Counted from the stretch's first letter, positions 17,241 to 26,592 are shown. The stretch: DNA of 64,000 bases from an uncultured Flavobacteriaceae bacterium (GCA_947488345.1 CANKZQ010000004.1:62001-126000), one strand, 5' to 3'. The notes: generated from the letters alone by a model not told the origin. Made by a program: numbers and translations.

Positions 17241-18295
17241 TGATGACCTTTGAATCATTGTTAAAAACAGTAACGGATGCTTACCATCAAGACCATCCTT
17301 TTGTTGCATATCGTTCACCAAATAAAACGCTCGTGAAGGCGCTGGTTCAACCAGATAGACAATTACATATTTCGAAACAATATGATGAAGGTGGTTTTAT
17401 TTTCGCCCCATTCAATACGGAGGAGCAGTCTATATTGATTCCGTTTGAAGGTTCGGATTATACTGAAGCTCTATTTGAGCAACTAGACTATTCATCGGAT
17501 GACTTTTTTTTTGAACAACCTAGTGAAATAGCAAGGAAAGAGCATATTGATCTTGTTCGTAAAGGGATTCGACATATTGATAGTGGTGCAGCAAAGAAAA
17601 TAGTGTTGTCCAGAAAGGAAACGATTGTACTACCAGATTTCTCTCCAATCATGACCTTTAGTAAACTCTTGAATACATACCAAAATGCGTTCGTGTATCT
17701 CTGGTATCACCCTAAAAAAGGTCTATGGTTAGGAGCGACTCCCGAAAAACTAATAACAATTAAAAATAACAAGTTTACGACGGTTTCTTTAGCAGGAACA
17801 CAAACTTTTCAAGGAACTGATGTTGTAGATTGGGGAACCAAGGAAATCGAAGAACAGCAAATAGTAACTCGGTATATTACATCAAATTTAGAATCGTTAA
17901 CCCGAGATATTTCGATAGGAAATGTGACAACGGTAAGAGCCGGAAATTTGTTGCATTTGAGTACAGAAATTTGGGGTACATTACAAAGTGTAAATGATCT
18001 TAAACTAGTTGTGAATCATTTACATCCGACACCTGCAATTTGTGGAATGCCCAAACTTGCTGCCAAAAAATTCATTATCGATAATGAAGGTTATGACCGT
18101 GAGTTTTATACAGGCTTTTTAGGTGAAATCAATATGCATGACATCTCAAATTTATTTGTTAATCTTCGCTGTATGAAGGTTGAAGAGACAGGATTGAATT
18201 TGTTTTTGGGCGGTGGTATTACGCAAGAGAGTGTACCAGAAAACGAGTGGCAAGAAACCCTAGAAAAGAGCAAAGTAATGAAGCGCGTTTTATGA
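17240..18295 (+). CDS. menF: Isochorismate synthase
   Basis: This chorismate-binding enzyme converts chorismate to isochorismate, the first menaquinone-specific step. I choose the ATG at 17240, overlapping the upstream TAA (TAATG); a longer frame from 17189 lies inside the hydrolase gene. About 351 residues, which suits MenF/EntC. Motifs: KKIVLSRKE with the catalytic Lys (about residue 114), LWLGATPEKL, HLHPTPAICGMPK (about 256) and the C-terminal GGGITQESVPENEW. Translational coupling to the hydrolase is likely. menD follows 33 bp later. Confidence 0.95.
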   Translation: MMTFESLLKTVTDAYHQDHPFVAYRSPNKTLVKALVQPDRQLHISKQYDEGGFIFAPFNTEEQSILIPFEGSDYTEALFEQLDYSSDDFFFEQPSEIARKEHIDLVRKGIRHIDSGAAKKIVLSRKETIVLPDFSPIMTFSKLLNTYQNAFVYLWYHPKKGLWLGATPEKLITIKNNKFTTVSLAGTQTFQGTDVVDWGTKEIEEQQIVTRYITSNLESLTRDISIGNVTTVRAGNLLHLSTEIWGTLQSVNDLKLVVNHLHPTPAICGMPKLAAKKFIIDNEGYDREFYTGFLGEINMHDISNLFVNLRCMKVEETGLNLFLGGGITQESVPENEWQETLEKSKVMKRVL

Positions 18296-18328
18296 AATTA
18301 GCGTAAATTTACACATCAAAAGATGTAA

Positions 18329-19993
18329 ATGAAATACCCTAAAAAAGAACTGGCACAATTAATCATTGAATATTGTGTCGCTTATGGCATCGATCATGTA
18401 GTTATTTCACCAGGTTCACGAAATGCTCCACTTACCATTGGTTTTGTGCATCATCCAAAAATCAAAACATATAGTATTGTTGATGAACGGTGTGCAGCTT
18501 TTTTTGCCTTGGGAATTGCGCAACAAACAAGAAAACCAACAGCCGTCATTTGTACTTCGGGTTCTGCCTTATTGAATTATTATCCCGCTGTAGCGGAGGC
18601 TTTTTACAGTAATATTCCGTTGGTAATTATTTCTGCTGATAGACCAAAGCATCTAATCGACGTTGGAGATGGTCAAACAATCCGCCAAGAAAATGTATTT
18701 CAAAACCATAGTGAATTTAATGCGAATTTAGATGATACACTGTCAATAGATGAGAATGCAGATGCCCTGAAAAAGGCCTTTTCTATCTGTTTTGACAAGA
18801 AGGGTCCTGTGCATATCAATGTTCCATTTGATGAACCGCTTTATGAGGTCGTTGAGGATGCTACCATCAAACCAATAAATGTACCAGAAGTTCTTGATAA
18901 GGCTACATCCATTTTAGAATTAGACGGATTTGCCGAACTATGGAATTCGTCATCGCGTAAAATGGTTTTGATCGGAGAGCATTTTCCAAACATACATCTT
19001 CAAAAAGTATTGGAGAATTTGGCAAAAGATCCCTCGGTTTTAGTCTTAACCGAGACCACTTCTAATGTACATTCTAGTCAATTTATTGCAAGTATTGATA
19101 ATTTAGTTTTCCCTCTTAATGACGAAGCAGTATTAAAATTACAGCCTGAAATTCTAGTGTCAATTGGTGGAATGATCATTTCCAAAAGAATAAAAAAAAT
19201 ACTAAGAACGCATCCACCAAAGCATCATTGGCATATAGGACCGAAAAACGCACCCGATACCTATCATTGTTTAAGTCACCATTTCTGTGCTGATGAGGTT
19301 GATTTTTTCACTGCCTTTTCGAAGAAAACTGGTCTGGTTACAAGTACATATCAAGAAGAATGGCTTCAAGTAATGCATCAACGGGAGAAGAGGCATCGCA
19401 ATTATTTATTAAAAGCTCCTTTCTCGGATTTAACAGTTTTTGATGTGCTCTTAAAAACCTTGCCCAAAGAAATAGTACTACAATCTGGTAATAGTTCGAT
19501 CATTCGGTATTTACAACTCTTCAAAATGCATCCGAGTGTACATACTTTTTGTAATAGAGGTACAAGTGGTATCGATGGAAGTACATCTACAGCGATAGGA
19601 GCGGCATCGACCACTGATAAGCAAACCGTATGTATAACAGGAGACATTAGTTTTTTTTATGATAGCAATGCGCTGTGGAATAAGTATATCAACAATAGTT
19701 TTAGGGTTATTGTCATTAATAACTCAGGAGGTGGGATTTTTAAAATTATAGACGGTCCTCAAGAATCAAACACGTTAGACTATTTTGAAACGACGCACGA
19801 ATTAAATGCAGCTAATTTATGTACTATGCATGGTTTAGAATATCTAAAGGCTACATCTGAACAATCGCTCCTAGATTCTTTAAAAACGTTTTATGAAGCA
19901 TCAGATGCCCCCAAATTGTTAGAGATATTTACACCACAAATTAAGAACGATTCGGTACTCAAAGATTATTTTAAATATCTATCGGAAGCCTGA
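18329..19993 (+). CDS. menD: 2-succinyl-5-enolpyruvyl-6-hydroxy-3-cyclohexene-1-carboxylate synthase
   Basis: The 554-residue thiamine-diphosphate enzyme joins isochorismate and 2-oxoglutarate. The N-terminal region has SPGSRNAPLT (about residue 27) and the conserved Glu in VDERCAAFFALG (about 55). The C-terminal ThDP/Mg site is GDISFFYDSNALWN (about 436), with NNSGGGIFKI following. The order and length are those of MenD. It ends the menI-hydrolase-menF-menD operon; the next plus-strand gene has its own promoter-like box. Confidence 0.97.
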   Translation: MKYPKKELAQLIIEYCVAYGIDHVVISPGSRNAPLTIGFVHHPKIKTYSIVDERCAAFFALGIAQQTRKPTAVICTSGSALLNYYPAVAEAFYSNIPLVIISADRPKHLIDVGDGQTIRQENVFQNHSEFNANLDDTLSIDENADALKKAFSICFDKKGPVHINVPFDEPLYEVVEDATIKPINVPEVLDKATSILELDGFAELWNSSSRKMVLIGEHFPNIHLQKVLENLAKDPSVLVLTETTSNVHSSQFIASIDNLVFPLNDEAVLKLQPEILVSIGGMIISKRIKKILRTHPPKHHWHIGPKNAPDTYHCLSHHFCADEVDFFTAFSKKTGLVTSTYQEEWLQVMHQREKRHRNYLLKAPFSDLTVFDVLLKTLPKEIVLQSGNSSIIRYLQLFKMHPSVHTFCNRGTSGIDGSTSTAIGAASTTDKQTVCITGDISFFYDSNALWNKYINNSFRVIVINNSGGGIFKIIDGPQESNTLDYFETTHELNAANLCTMHGLEYLKATSEQSLLDSLKTFYEASDAPKLLEIFTPQIKNDSVLKDYFKYLSEA

Positions 19994-20037
19994 TTATAAT
20001 GTTGGCAACTAATTTTTTAAACTATTGAAAATTTCTC

Positions 20038-20045
20038 TATATTTG
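20038..20045 (+). promoter_or_regulatory. Candidate -7 box for the DUF2853 gene
   Basis: TATATTTG matches TAnnTTTG exactly and lies 49 bp before the ATG at 20095. No TTTG at standard spacing is seen upstream. It suggests the DUF2853 gene is transcribed independently of menD. Confidence 0.4.
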
Positions 20046-20094
20046 GGTAATCAAAATCAACTTTAATAGTATTAATCAATTTAAAAATTAAATT

Positions 20095-20436
20095 ATGAGT
20101 AAAAGAGACGATCTTATTGCTAAGTATGCATCAGATTTAAAAGATAAATGCGGTGTGAAGCCAGATATGGATTTATTGACCAAAGTTACCATTGGTTGTG
20201 GACCATCTATTTATAATAGAGATTCGGCGACTGTATCTAGTTCAGACGAAAAAGAATTAGCCACCGTAAGAAATAATTTTTTAAAGAAGAAGTTAGGTGT
20301 GAAAAGCGATGCAGATGCTGATAAAGCAATTGATGCTGTAATGGATACATATGGTCGTTCAAACAAATCAAAGTATAGAGCAGTTGTTTATTATTTATTG
20401 ACAAAACACTTTAAAAAAGAGTCAGTTTATAAATAA
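20095..20436 (+). CDS. DUF2853 family protein
   Basis: The 113-residue protein matches the DUF2853 pattern. It starts SKRDDLIAKYASDLKDKCG, has the central IGCGPSIYNRDSATVSSSD (about residues 42-60), and ends with a Lys-rich helix YRAVVYYLLTKHF. It is small, soluble and probably cytoplasmic. Function is not known. It has its own promoter-like box and a strong terminator 30 bp after the stop, so it is likely monocistronic and possibly well expressed. Confidence 0.85.
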   Translation: MSKRDDLIAKYASDLKDKCGVKPDMDLLTKVTIGCGPSIYNRDSATVSSSDEKELATVRNNFLKKKLGVKSDADADKAIDAVMDTYGRSNKSKYRAVVYYLLTKHFKKESVYK

Positions 20437-20463
20437 GCTATCTTTTATTCTTATTAGTTATAG

Positions 20464-20494
20464 AACCTCATTACATTTGTAGTGAGGTTTTTTT
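20464..20494 (+). terminator. Rho-independent terminator after DUF2853 gene
   Basis: An 11-bp stem (AACCTCATTAC with GTAGTGAGGTT, one G-U pair) with a 4-nt loop runs into seven T. It ends transcription 28-58 bp after the DUF2853 stop codon. Confidence 0.85.
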
Positions 20495-20516
20495 AATGGG
20501 TTGAAATAAAAGTAAA

Positions 20517-20930
20517 ATGAAAGTAGGGGATAAAGTATCGTTAATAATTGGTCATGAATCACCTTTAGGTTTTTCGGTTTTAATCGATGAAAGCGTTGAA
20601 GGATTGTTGTACAAAAATGAGGTTTTTCAAGAATTGCGAGAGGGGCAATCCCTTGATGGATTTGTAAAGAAGATCCGAGAGGATGGTAAGATTGATGTTG
20701 CTCTACAACCCCAAAATTTTAAAAAAGCAATTGATGGTTTAACAGCAGCGATCCTCAAAAAATTAGAACTAAATGATGGTATAATCAACTTAACTGATAA
20801 AAGCACACCTGAAGATATTAAATCACAATTGCAAATGAGTAAGAAAAATTTCAAAAAAGCAATTGGTATCCTTTACAAGGAAAGGAAAATAACACTCACA
20901 AAAGAGGCTATTGTTTTAGTAAAAAAATAA
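20517..20930 (+). CDS. Short CvfB-like S1/winged-helix RNA-binding protein
   Basis: The 137-residue protein has an S1-like segment (LGFSVLIDESVEGLLYKNEVF, with GFVKKIREDGKIDVALQP near residues 48-65). A winged-helix tail follows (LQMSKKNFKKAIGILYKER). This matches the C-terminal half of CvfB/YitL proteins, which are normally about 280 residues with further S1 domains; here those are absent. RNA binding is likely. The gene starts 22 bp after the upstream terminator and ends at its own hairpin, so it is probably monocistronic. Either a compact natural variant or a shortened family member. Confidence 0.75.
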   Translation: MKVGDKVSLIIGHESPLGFSVLIDESVEGLLYKNEVFQELREGQSLDGFVKKIREDGKIDVALQPQNFKKAIDGLTAAILKKLELNDGIINLTDKSTPEDIKSQLQMSKKNFKKAIGILYKERKITLTKEAIVLVKK

Positions 20931-20961
20931 AAACTCAAGATCGTCATGAATCTTGAGTTTT
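20930..20961. terminator. Bidirectional terminator between convergent genes
   Basis: A perfect 12-bp inverted repeat (AAAACTCAAGAT with ATCTTGAGTTTT) with an 8-nt loop overlaps the stop codon of the CvfB-like gene. It is flanked by A runs on the left and T on the right. It can stop both the plus-strand gene and the minus-strand gene ending at 20984. Confidence 0.8.
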
Positions 20962-20983
20962 AATATATAAAATCGTGATTGAA

Positions 20984-22228
20984 TTAATTTTGACCGCCGT
21001 CATCCTCGACTACGTCTTCTTCAATTACTTCTTCCTCTTCTGGTCGTTCTCTGCCTTGTTTTGTTTTGGCTAAAACACGCTCAACATTTTCGTAATAACC
21101 ATCACCATTTGGATCATCTGCCGAGATCTTGGCATAACCATTTTTATAATATTTTAATGCTTGTTTAAACTGATTTCCGGCCTCATAATATTGTCCAATA
21201 TAATAGTCGCCAATAGGAGATTCTGGGTATAATCTATTGATCATTTTACCAAACTCTTCTAAATAATCACCATTTTCCTTATCTAGAATAATAGATTCAA
21301 TCGCAAAAATATCTCGTTGTCTTATCTTAATATTTGCTCCGAACAAATACTGTATTTCAACATATTTTTTTTCTAAATATTCAATAGCCTCTCCTGGGCT
21401 TAAATCTGCAATATTATTATTGAATTCTTCCTTAGAGATAGAAGAATACATTTCGAATATTTGAGCCTGTGCAGCTGCTATACCTTGTCCGATTGATGAT
21501 TCTTTTGTAGAAGCATCTAATCGATCAAATTTATAAGCAAAATTTTCATTTTCGACATTCTCTAAAATGTAATGAATCTTTTTAATGGCTTCGTCTTTCT
21601 TTTTCCCATTGTACTTTCCGTTATTCATGTAATAATAGATTTTCTTAGCATCTAAATCAGGAATTTTCCCCTGAAAAAGCCCTGCTATTCCTGGAGGGAA
21701 AGAAGGATTGATATTTACATAAGCATTAAATGTAGGGTTATCTTCAACCAAGAAATAATTGATAAAATTACCAGTCAACGTATTTCCAACAATAGTTTTA
21801 AATTGTGAAATGCGATATCTATCTTCCATTTTAGGCAGCAATTCTTTCTTTATAAACTTGTAGAATTTAGAACTACTTTCGGCCAATAAACTATTTTCAA
21901 TATTCACTCTTGAATCTAATTTTCGTTCTCCGTTTTGATTCTGGAAAATTCCAATAACAATTTGCTCCGGAGCTTTATCCTTAGCGGCGAACAGTTTAGC
22001 ATTCGCTACATAGACGTCGAATAAATATTCTGCATCTAATACAAGTGCAAGCGGATACACCTTTGTAGAATCGGTTTTATACGATTCAGGTACATATATT
22101 TTTAAAATTCGTTCATCAATCATTTCACCAGCAAGCTCTGCCGACTTGAATTTTTCAGTTGTGATATTCTGAGAAAATCCACTAATAGCGATTAGCAGAA
22201 AGAAAAATTTTAAGGCTAATTTTTTCAT
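20984..22228 (-). CDS. Exported esterase-like protein with altered nucleophile and acidic tail
   Basis: The 414-residue protein has a signal peptide (MKKLALKFFFLLIAISGFSQ) and an esterase D-like N-terminal domain (YPLALVLDAEYLFD, ILGIFQNQN-type strand). Where the family has G-H-S-L-G-G, this protein reads GNTLTG (about residues 142-147), so the usual catalytic Ser is absent. Residues about 310-390 look like a TPR pair (SPIGDYYIGQYYEAGNQFKQ). The C-terminus is very acidic (EEEEVIEEDVVEDD). It is probably a non-catalytic or altered hydrolase in the periplasm. It sits alone between menD-side genes and menB. Confidence 0.75.
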   Translation of the reverse strand: MKKLALKFFFLLIAISGFSQNITTEKFKSAELAGEMIDERILKIYVPESYKTDSTKVYPLALVLDAEYLFDVYVANAKLFAAKDKAPEQIVIGIFQNQNGERKLDSRVNIENSLLAESSSKFYKFIKKELLPKMEDRYRISQFKTIVGNTLTGNFINYFLVEDNPTFNAYVNINPSFPPGIAGLFQGKIPDLDAKKIYYYMNNGKYNGKKKDEAIKKIHYILENVENENFAYKFDRLDASTKESSIGQGIAAAQAQIFEMYSSISKEEFNNNIADLSPGEAIEYLEKKYVEIQYLFGANIKIRQRDIFAIESIILDKENGDYLEEFGKMINRLYPESPIGDYYIGQYYEAGNQFKQALKYYKNGYAKISADDPNGDGYYENVERVLAKTKQGRERPEEEEVIEEDVVEDDGGQN

Positions 22229-22315
22229 TTTCTAGATTAATTTTTAGTTTTTAAATGACATATTTTTTTAGTCATTTTCTTAATTATATATTTACAACGA
22301 ATTAATTTCTAAAAT

Positions 22316-23155
22316 ATGATACGTTTAGACTGGAAAGTTGCAAAAAAATATGAAGATATCACTTATAAAAAATGTAATGGGGTTGCAAGAATAGCATTTA
22401 ATAGACCTGATGTTCGTAATGCCTTTCGCCCGAAGACAACAAGTGAGTTGTATGATGCTTTTTATGATGCGCAAGAAGATACCAGTATTGGTGTTGTTTT
22501 ATTATCTGCCGAAGGTCCTTCTTCAAAAGATGGAATCTATTCATTTTGTAGTGGTGGAGATCAAAAAGCCCGAGGGCATCAAGGCTATGTTGGTGATGAC
22601 GGAATGCACAGACTGAATATTTTAGAAGTACAGCGATTGATTCGATTTATGCCCAAGGCTGTGATTGCCGTTGTACCAGGATGGGCGGTAGGAGGAGGTC
22701 ATAGTCTGCATGTTGTTTGCGATATGACGCTGGCAAGTAAGGAACATGCTATTTTTAAACAAACTGATGCTGATGTAACAAGTTTTGATGGTGGTTACGG
22801 ATCGGCTTATTTAGCCAAAATGGTTGGACAAAAAAAGGCACGTGAAATTTTCTTTTTAGGAAGAAATTACTCTGCTCAGGAGGCGTTTGAAATGGGTATG
22901 GTAAATGCTGTAGTGCCTCATGATGAGTTAGAAGCAACTGCATACGAATGGGCACAAGAGATACTGGCAAAATCTCCAACCTCTATTAAGATGTTGAAAT
23001 TTGCAATGAATTTAACTGATGACGGTATGGTTGGACAGCAAGTTTTTGCCGGAGAGGCAACACGTTTGGCCTATATGACTGACGAAGCTAAAGAAGGTCG
23101 TGATGCATTTTTAGAGAAGCGCAAGCCCAATTTTGAAAAGAAATGGTTACCGTAA
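22316..23155 (+). CDS. menB: 1,4-dihydroxy-2-naphthoyl-CoA synthase
   Basis: The 279-residue crotonase-fold enzyme closes the naphthoate ring from o-succinylbenzoyl-CoA. MenB-type features are YSFCSGGDQKARG (about residues 79-91), VPGWAVGGGHSLHVVCD (oxyanion hole, about 120-136) and TDADVTSFDGGYGSAYLAK (about 148-166). The usual C-terminal EKRKPNF is also present. All are intact. It is separated from menF/menD by 2.3 kb and followed 41 bp later by a FAH-family gene. menA, menC and menE are not in this window. Confidence 0.97.
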   Translation: MIRLDWKVAKKYEDITYKKCNGVARIAFNRPDVRNAFRPKTTSELYDAFYDAQEDTSIGVVLLSAEGPSSKDGIYSFCSGGDQKARGHQGYVGDDGMHRLNILEVQRLIRFMPKAVIAVVPGWAVGGGHSLHVVCDMTLASKEHAIFKQTDADVTSFDGGYGSAYLAKMVGQKKAREIFFLGRNYSAQEAFEMGMVNAVVPHDELEATAYEWAQEILAKSPTSIKMLKFAMNLTDDGMVGQQVFAGEATRLAYMTDEAKEGRDAFLEKRKPNFEKKWLP

Positions 23156-23196
23156 AAAGTAGAAGAAGCAAAGTGAATTTTTAAATAGAAAGGGAA

Positions 23197-23805
23197 ATGA
23201 AGATTATTTGTATTGGTAGAAATTATGCAAAACATATAGCTGAGTTGGCGAATGAACGACCGACGCATCCTGTAGTTTTTTTGAAACCAGATTCAGCAAT
23301 TTTGGCAAAGAAAATGCCCTTTTTCATCCCTGCTTTTTCGAGTGACATTCACTACGAAGTAGAGGTATTGGTGAAGATTCATAAAGTGGGTAAACATATT
23401 GATGCAAAATTTGCACACAAGTATTACGATGAAATCGGTTTAGGAATTGATTTTACAGCACGTGATGTACAATCGCAATGTAAAGAGAAAGGTTTACCTT
23501 GGGAGAAAGCAAAAGCTTTTGATGGAAGCGCCGTTATTGGTGATTTTTATCCTAAATCTAATTTTGATTTAGACAGTATAAAATTTCAATTGTACCAAAA
23601 TGATACCCTTGTTCAAGACGGAAATACCGAGGCTATGCTTTGGAAAATTGATGAATTAATTGCCTATGTTTCTCAGTTTTTTACCTTGAAAAAAGGCGAT
23701 GTCATTTTTACTGGTACACCAGCAGGAGTTGGGCGTGTCTCGACGAATGATATTCTGCGCGGGACTTTAGAAGAAAAAGAAGCATTTCAAGTAAAAATCA
23801 AGTAA
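23197..23805 (+). CDS. Fumarylacetoacetate hydrolase family protein (FAHD1-like)
   Basis: The 202-residue protein consists of one FAH domain. It begins KIICIGRNYAKHIAEL, has the metal-binding Glu pair in HYEVEV (about residue 50), GLGIDFTARDVQ (about 83) and the C-terminal GDVIFTGTPAGVGRV. Related small members are acylpyruvases or oxaloacetate decarboxylases. The exact substrate is unknown. It follows menB by 41 bp on the same strand and may be read with it, though no direct pathway link is known to me. Confidence 0.9.
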   Translation: MKIICIGRNYAKHIAELANERPTHPVVFLKPDSAILAKKMPFFIPAFSSDIHYEVEVLVKIHKVGKHIDAKFAHKYYDEIGLGIDFTARDVQSQCKEKGLPWEKAKAFDGSAVIGDFYPKSNFDLDSIKFQLYQNDTLVQDGNTEAMLWKIDELIAYVSQFFTLKKGDVIFTGTPAGVGRVSTNDILRGTLEEKEAFQVKIK

Positions 23806-23807
23806 GA

Positions 23808-24368
23808 TCACTCAATAATGATATCATAATTTGAGAGTAGTCCTTTGAGACCTTCAGAAGAAAATTTCGTTTTTTTTAGTTTATTTTTTTGCGGATCAAT
23901 TTGATAGTTTTGAGCTGTCCTAAAATCGGAATGTTCTAAAATGGTATGTTCAAACGTTGTTTCCTTCAGGTTAGAAGTATCAAAAGTAGCCGAAGTGAGG
24001 TCGGTTTCTGTAAAATCAACAGATTCTAAAGAACAATTCTTAAAAACAATACCTTTTAAGGGCATCAGATAGAAAGAACTAAAATTTAGGTTGCAACCGG
24101 AAAAGCTCATCGAAAGAAATAGCGTACTGCAGATACTAAAATCTAAACCTATCATTTTACAGTTGACAAACTGAGTATCGTTAAAAACTGTATTTTTTAA
24201 TATTGCACTACCGAAATTGCATTCATGAAACTCACATTCTCTAAAAATTACATTAGAAATACTATGATTATCAAATACACAGTTATTGAAAGTGCATTCT
24301 TCAAACTCAATATCATCTAGTTTGTTTAAGGCAAAATCTAGTTTTTCAAAAGTCTTATTTTCCGTCAA
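23808..24368 (-). CDS. Pentapeptide-repeat protein
   Basis: The 186-residue protein consists largely of A(D/N)LXX-type pentapeptide repeats with frequent central Phe (IEFEECTFNNCVFDN and similar), which form a right-handed beta-helix. Qnr-type members mimic DNA and protect gyrase; most have no known role. It is convergent with the FAH gene (2-bp gap). The start appears to be TTG at 24368; no ATG fits before the repeats. Confidence 0.85.
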   Translation of the reverse strand: MTENKTFEKLDFALNKLDDIEFEECTFNNCVFDNHSISNVIFRECEFHECNFGSAILKNTVFNDTQFVNCKMIGLDFSICSTLFLSMSFSGCNLNFSSFYLMPLKGIVFKNCSLESVDFTETDLTSATFDTSNLKETTFEHTILEHSDFRTAQNYQIDPQKNKLKKTKFSSEGLKGLLSNYDIIIE

Positions 24369-24394
24369 GGTATTATTTAGCGTATATAATTAAT

Positions 24395-25861
24395 CTATTT
24401 TTTATAGAGCGCTTCGCCTGCTTTATAATATTTATCACCCACTGTCCAGAAAGGAGTTTTCGGATCGTTCGCAATCAAGCGACACGCCAATACATATGAG
24501 TTGAAAAATTTGAATAGATAATCATAATCCACGTTATCTGGGTTATCCGCAGCTTGATGATAATACTTGGTGATCTCAGCATCAAAAGCAGTGAATCCCA
24601 TGCTATATGTCGGAGCTGGAATACCCTTGGCGGCGAAATGTACATTATCAGATCGATCGAATAAGCCTTGTTCTGGCGCTGGATCATCGATGGCCGTAAG
24701 ACCGAATTCTGACGCAGCTTTTACAATATGTTCGCTTACTGTAGTACGTCCTAAACCAATAATGGTGGCTTTCGAAGTGTCATTATACCCTCCATTATCA
24801 CTATTAAAACAGTAGACCATTTTATGTAAAGGAATAACAGGATTCTCAACATAATATTCACTTCCCAATAAGCCTTTTTCTTCACCTGTAAATAGAATAA
24901 ATAATGCAGAACGCTTTGTTGGGTATTTGGCAATATTCTCAGCGGCGCTTAAAACAGTTACTGTACCCACAGCATTATCACGCGCCCCATTAAATATAGA
25001 GTCATTTTCGGCATTAGGTTTGCCAATACCAACATGATCGTAATGTGCAGAATAGATCACAAATTCATCTTTTAATTTTGGATCTGTTCCTTCAACCATT
25101 CCAACTACATTCTTGCCTTTCACCGAAACTTTATCAATGCCCGAGATAGTCAATGTTGTTGCAATTTTTTTCTTTCCTTCTAATGCTTTTACCATGCTAC
25201 CATCAATATCCTGCACCCAAAGGTGAATATTTTTTTCTTCTTTTTCTGAACTAGCAATACCTAACTTATCAGCATTAAAAAAATGATCGAAATTATTCCA
25301 TATTTGATCATTCAGTCCAGATAGTTCTATCAATCCTAATGCTCCTTTTTCTAGGGCTAGTTTCATTTTATCGTTTCGTGCTCCAAAAGCGGATCTCGCA
25401 TCAGTTTTACCTTCATAACCAGCTTTTACAATGACATATTTGCCAGATACATCTTTCTTTTTATAATCTTCTGCAGCACCATAATTCAAAAAAATGCTTT
25501 GACCATTAAAATTAGTATTAGCACCTTTTAAAGGAAGTACTTTTTTTGACGAGAGTCCATTTAGAGTAACAGCAATTTTTTTTGCTTTTGTCACTTTTTC
25601 TAATTTCACTTCTTGGTAATAGCTACCTTTATTAGCAGGTTTTACATTATAACGTCTAAAGGAATTTGCCAAATAAGAAGCCGCAATATCTATTTCAGGT
25701 GTACCCGTTTCCCGACCTTTTAACTCGTCGGAAGCTAAAAAGTAAATGTGACCTTCAATATTACTTTTCGAAACAGTCTCTCTCGTTTTTTCGGCATCGG
25801 TTTGTGCATTCAATTGTAGCGATAGTGCGCCTACAAAAGCAATGAGTATTATTTTTTTCAT
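24395..25861 (-). CDS. Secreted M28 family zinc aminopeptidase
   Basis: The 488-residue exported peptidase starts with a signal peptide (MKKIILIAFVGALSLQLNAQ). A PA-like insert domain (about residues 105-240) interrupts the M28 fold. Zinc ligands and catalytic residues are visible: SAHYDHVG (about 271), NGARDNAVGT (Asp, about 292), TGEEKGLLGSEYY (Glu pair, about 326) and FNSDNGGYND. A His lies in YYHQAADNPDN. All ligands are present, so the enzyme is probably active on peptides in the periplasm or outside. It is co-directional with the methyltransferase and acylase genes upstream. Confidence 0.92.
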   Translation of the reverse strand: MKKIILIAFVGALSLQLNAQTDAEKTRETVSKSNIEGHIYFLASDELKGRETGTPEIDIAASYLANSFRRYNVKPANKGSYYQEVKLEKVTKAKKIAVTLNGLSSKKVLPLKGANTNFNGQSIFLNYGAAEDYKKKDVSGKYVIVKAGYEGKTDARSAFGARNDKMKLALEKGALGLIELSGLNDQIWNNFDHFFNADKLGIASSEKEEKNIHLWVQDIDGSMVKALEGKKKIATTLTISGIDKVSVKGKNVVGMVEGTDPKLKDEFVIYSAHYDHVGIGKPNAENDSIFNGARDNAVGTVTVLSAAENIAKYPTKRSALFILFTGEEKGLLGSEYYVENPVIPLHKMVYCFNSDNGGYNDTSKATIIGLGRTTVSEHIVKAASEFGLTAIDDPAPEQGLFDRSDNVHFAAKGIPAPTYSMGFTAFDAEITKYYHQAADNPDNVDYDYLFKFFNSYVLACRLIANDPKTPFWTVGDKYYKAGEALYKK

Positions 25862-25897
25862 AATTGTTGTTGTCTTAATTGGAATGTTAAAGATAAA

Positions 25898-26584
25898 TCA
25901 ATTTTTTATAGCTCGAAAATGCCCCCAGTAGTTTTCATAAACTTTAACATCTACACGTTCAAAGTTTATTGCTTCTAACCAAGCGATTTGATCGTTTAAA
26001 TTGTCTGGTTTATCAAATTCATGATAGTGTTCCATTAACCATTTCCATTTCTCGCCATTAGGGAAAGTTCGATGTACGAAGTGTTGCCAATTTTTCTTTA
26101 GATCAGAATGGTCAGGGTTGCTTTTATGAATCATTAAATCAGAGCACGTAAAGAGCCCTCCTAGTGTTAATGATTCATATATTTTTTTAAAAAGCACTTG
26201 TTTTTCATGGCTATTACAATGGTGTAAGCTAAAACCAGCTATGACAATATCGAAGTGATTTTTTTTAAATTCAAAGTCTTGAAAATAAGAATTTATATAG
26301 CGCACTGAATAATTTGTGAATCGTTGCTTACATAAATGAAGCATCTCTTTAGAGGCATCGAGAAGGGCATAGTTGGCCCTAGGAAATTGTTGTATAATGG
26401 TGGCAGTTGCATTACCGTTTCCACAACCTAGGTCGAGAATATGAGATGGTTTAAATCCATCAGGAAAAGCATCTATAAAATGCGACATGAGCTTCGAATA
26501 ATAGGGTACACAGCCTATCATATCTTGGGTGTAGTTCGCAGAGAAAGCGTCAAACTCATCTGCTATGTTGTCTTTGATGCTCAT
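25898..26584 (-). CDS. SAM-dependent class I methyltransferase
   Basis: The 228-residue cytoplasmic protein has a Rossmann methyltransferase domain. Motif I is ILDLGCGNGNAT (about residue 48), motif II acidic YALLDASKEML, and the later FDIVIAGFSLHHC marks motif IV. It resembles CmoA/UbiE-type enzymes in layout (HHCNSHEKQVLFKKIYE), but substrate residues are not diagnostic. It lies 8 bp after the acylase stop on the same strand and 36 bp before the M28 gene. Confidence 0.87.
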   Translation of the reverse strand: MSIKDNIADEFDAFSANYTQDMIGCVPYYSKLMSHFIDAFPDGFKPSHILDLGCGNGNATATIIQQFPRANYALLDASKEMLHLCKQRFTNYSVRYINSYFQDFEFKKNHFDIVIAGFSLHHCNSHEKQVLFKKIYESLTLGGLFTCSDLMIHKSNPDHSDLKKNWQHFVHRTFPNGEKWKWLMEHYHEFDKPDNLNDQIAWLEAINFERVDVKVYENYWGHFRAIKN

Positions 26585-26592
26585 ACTTAAAA

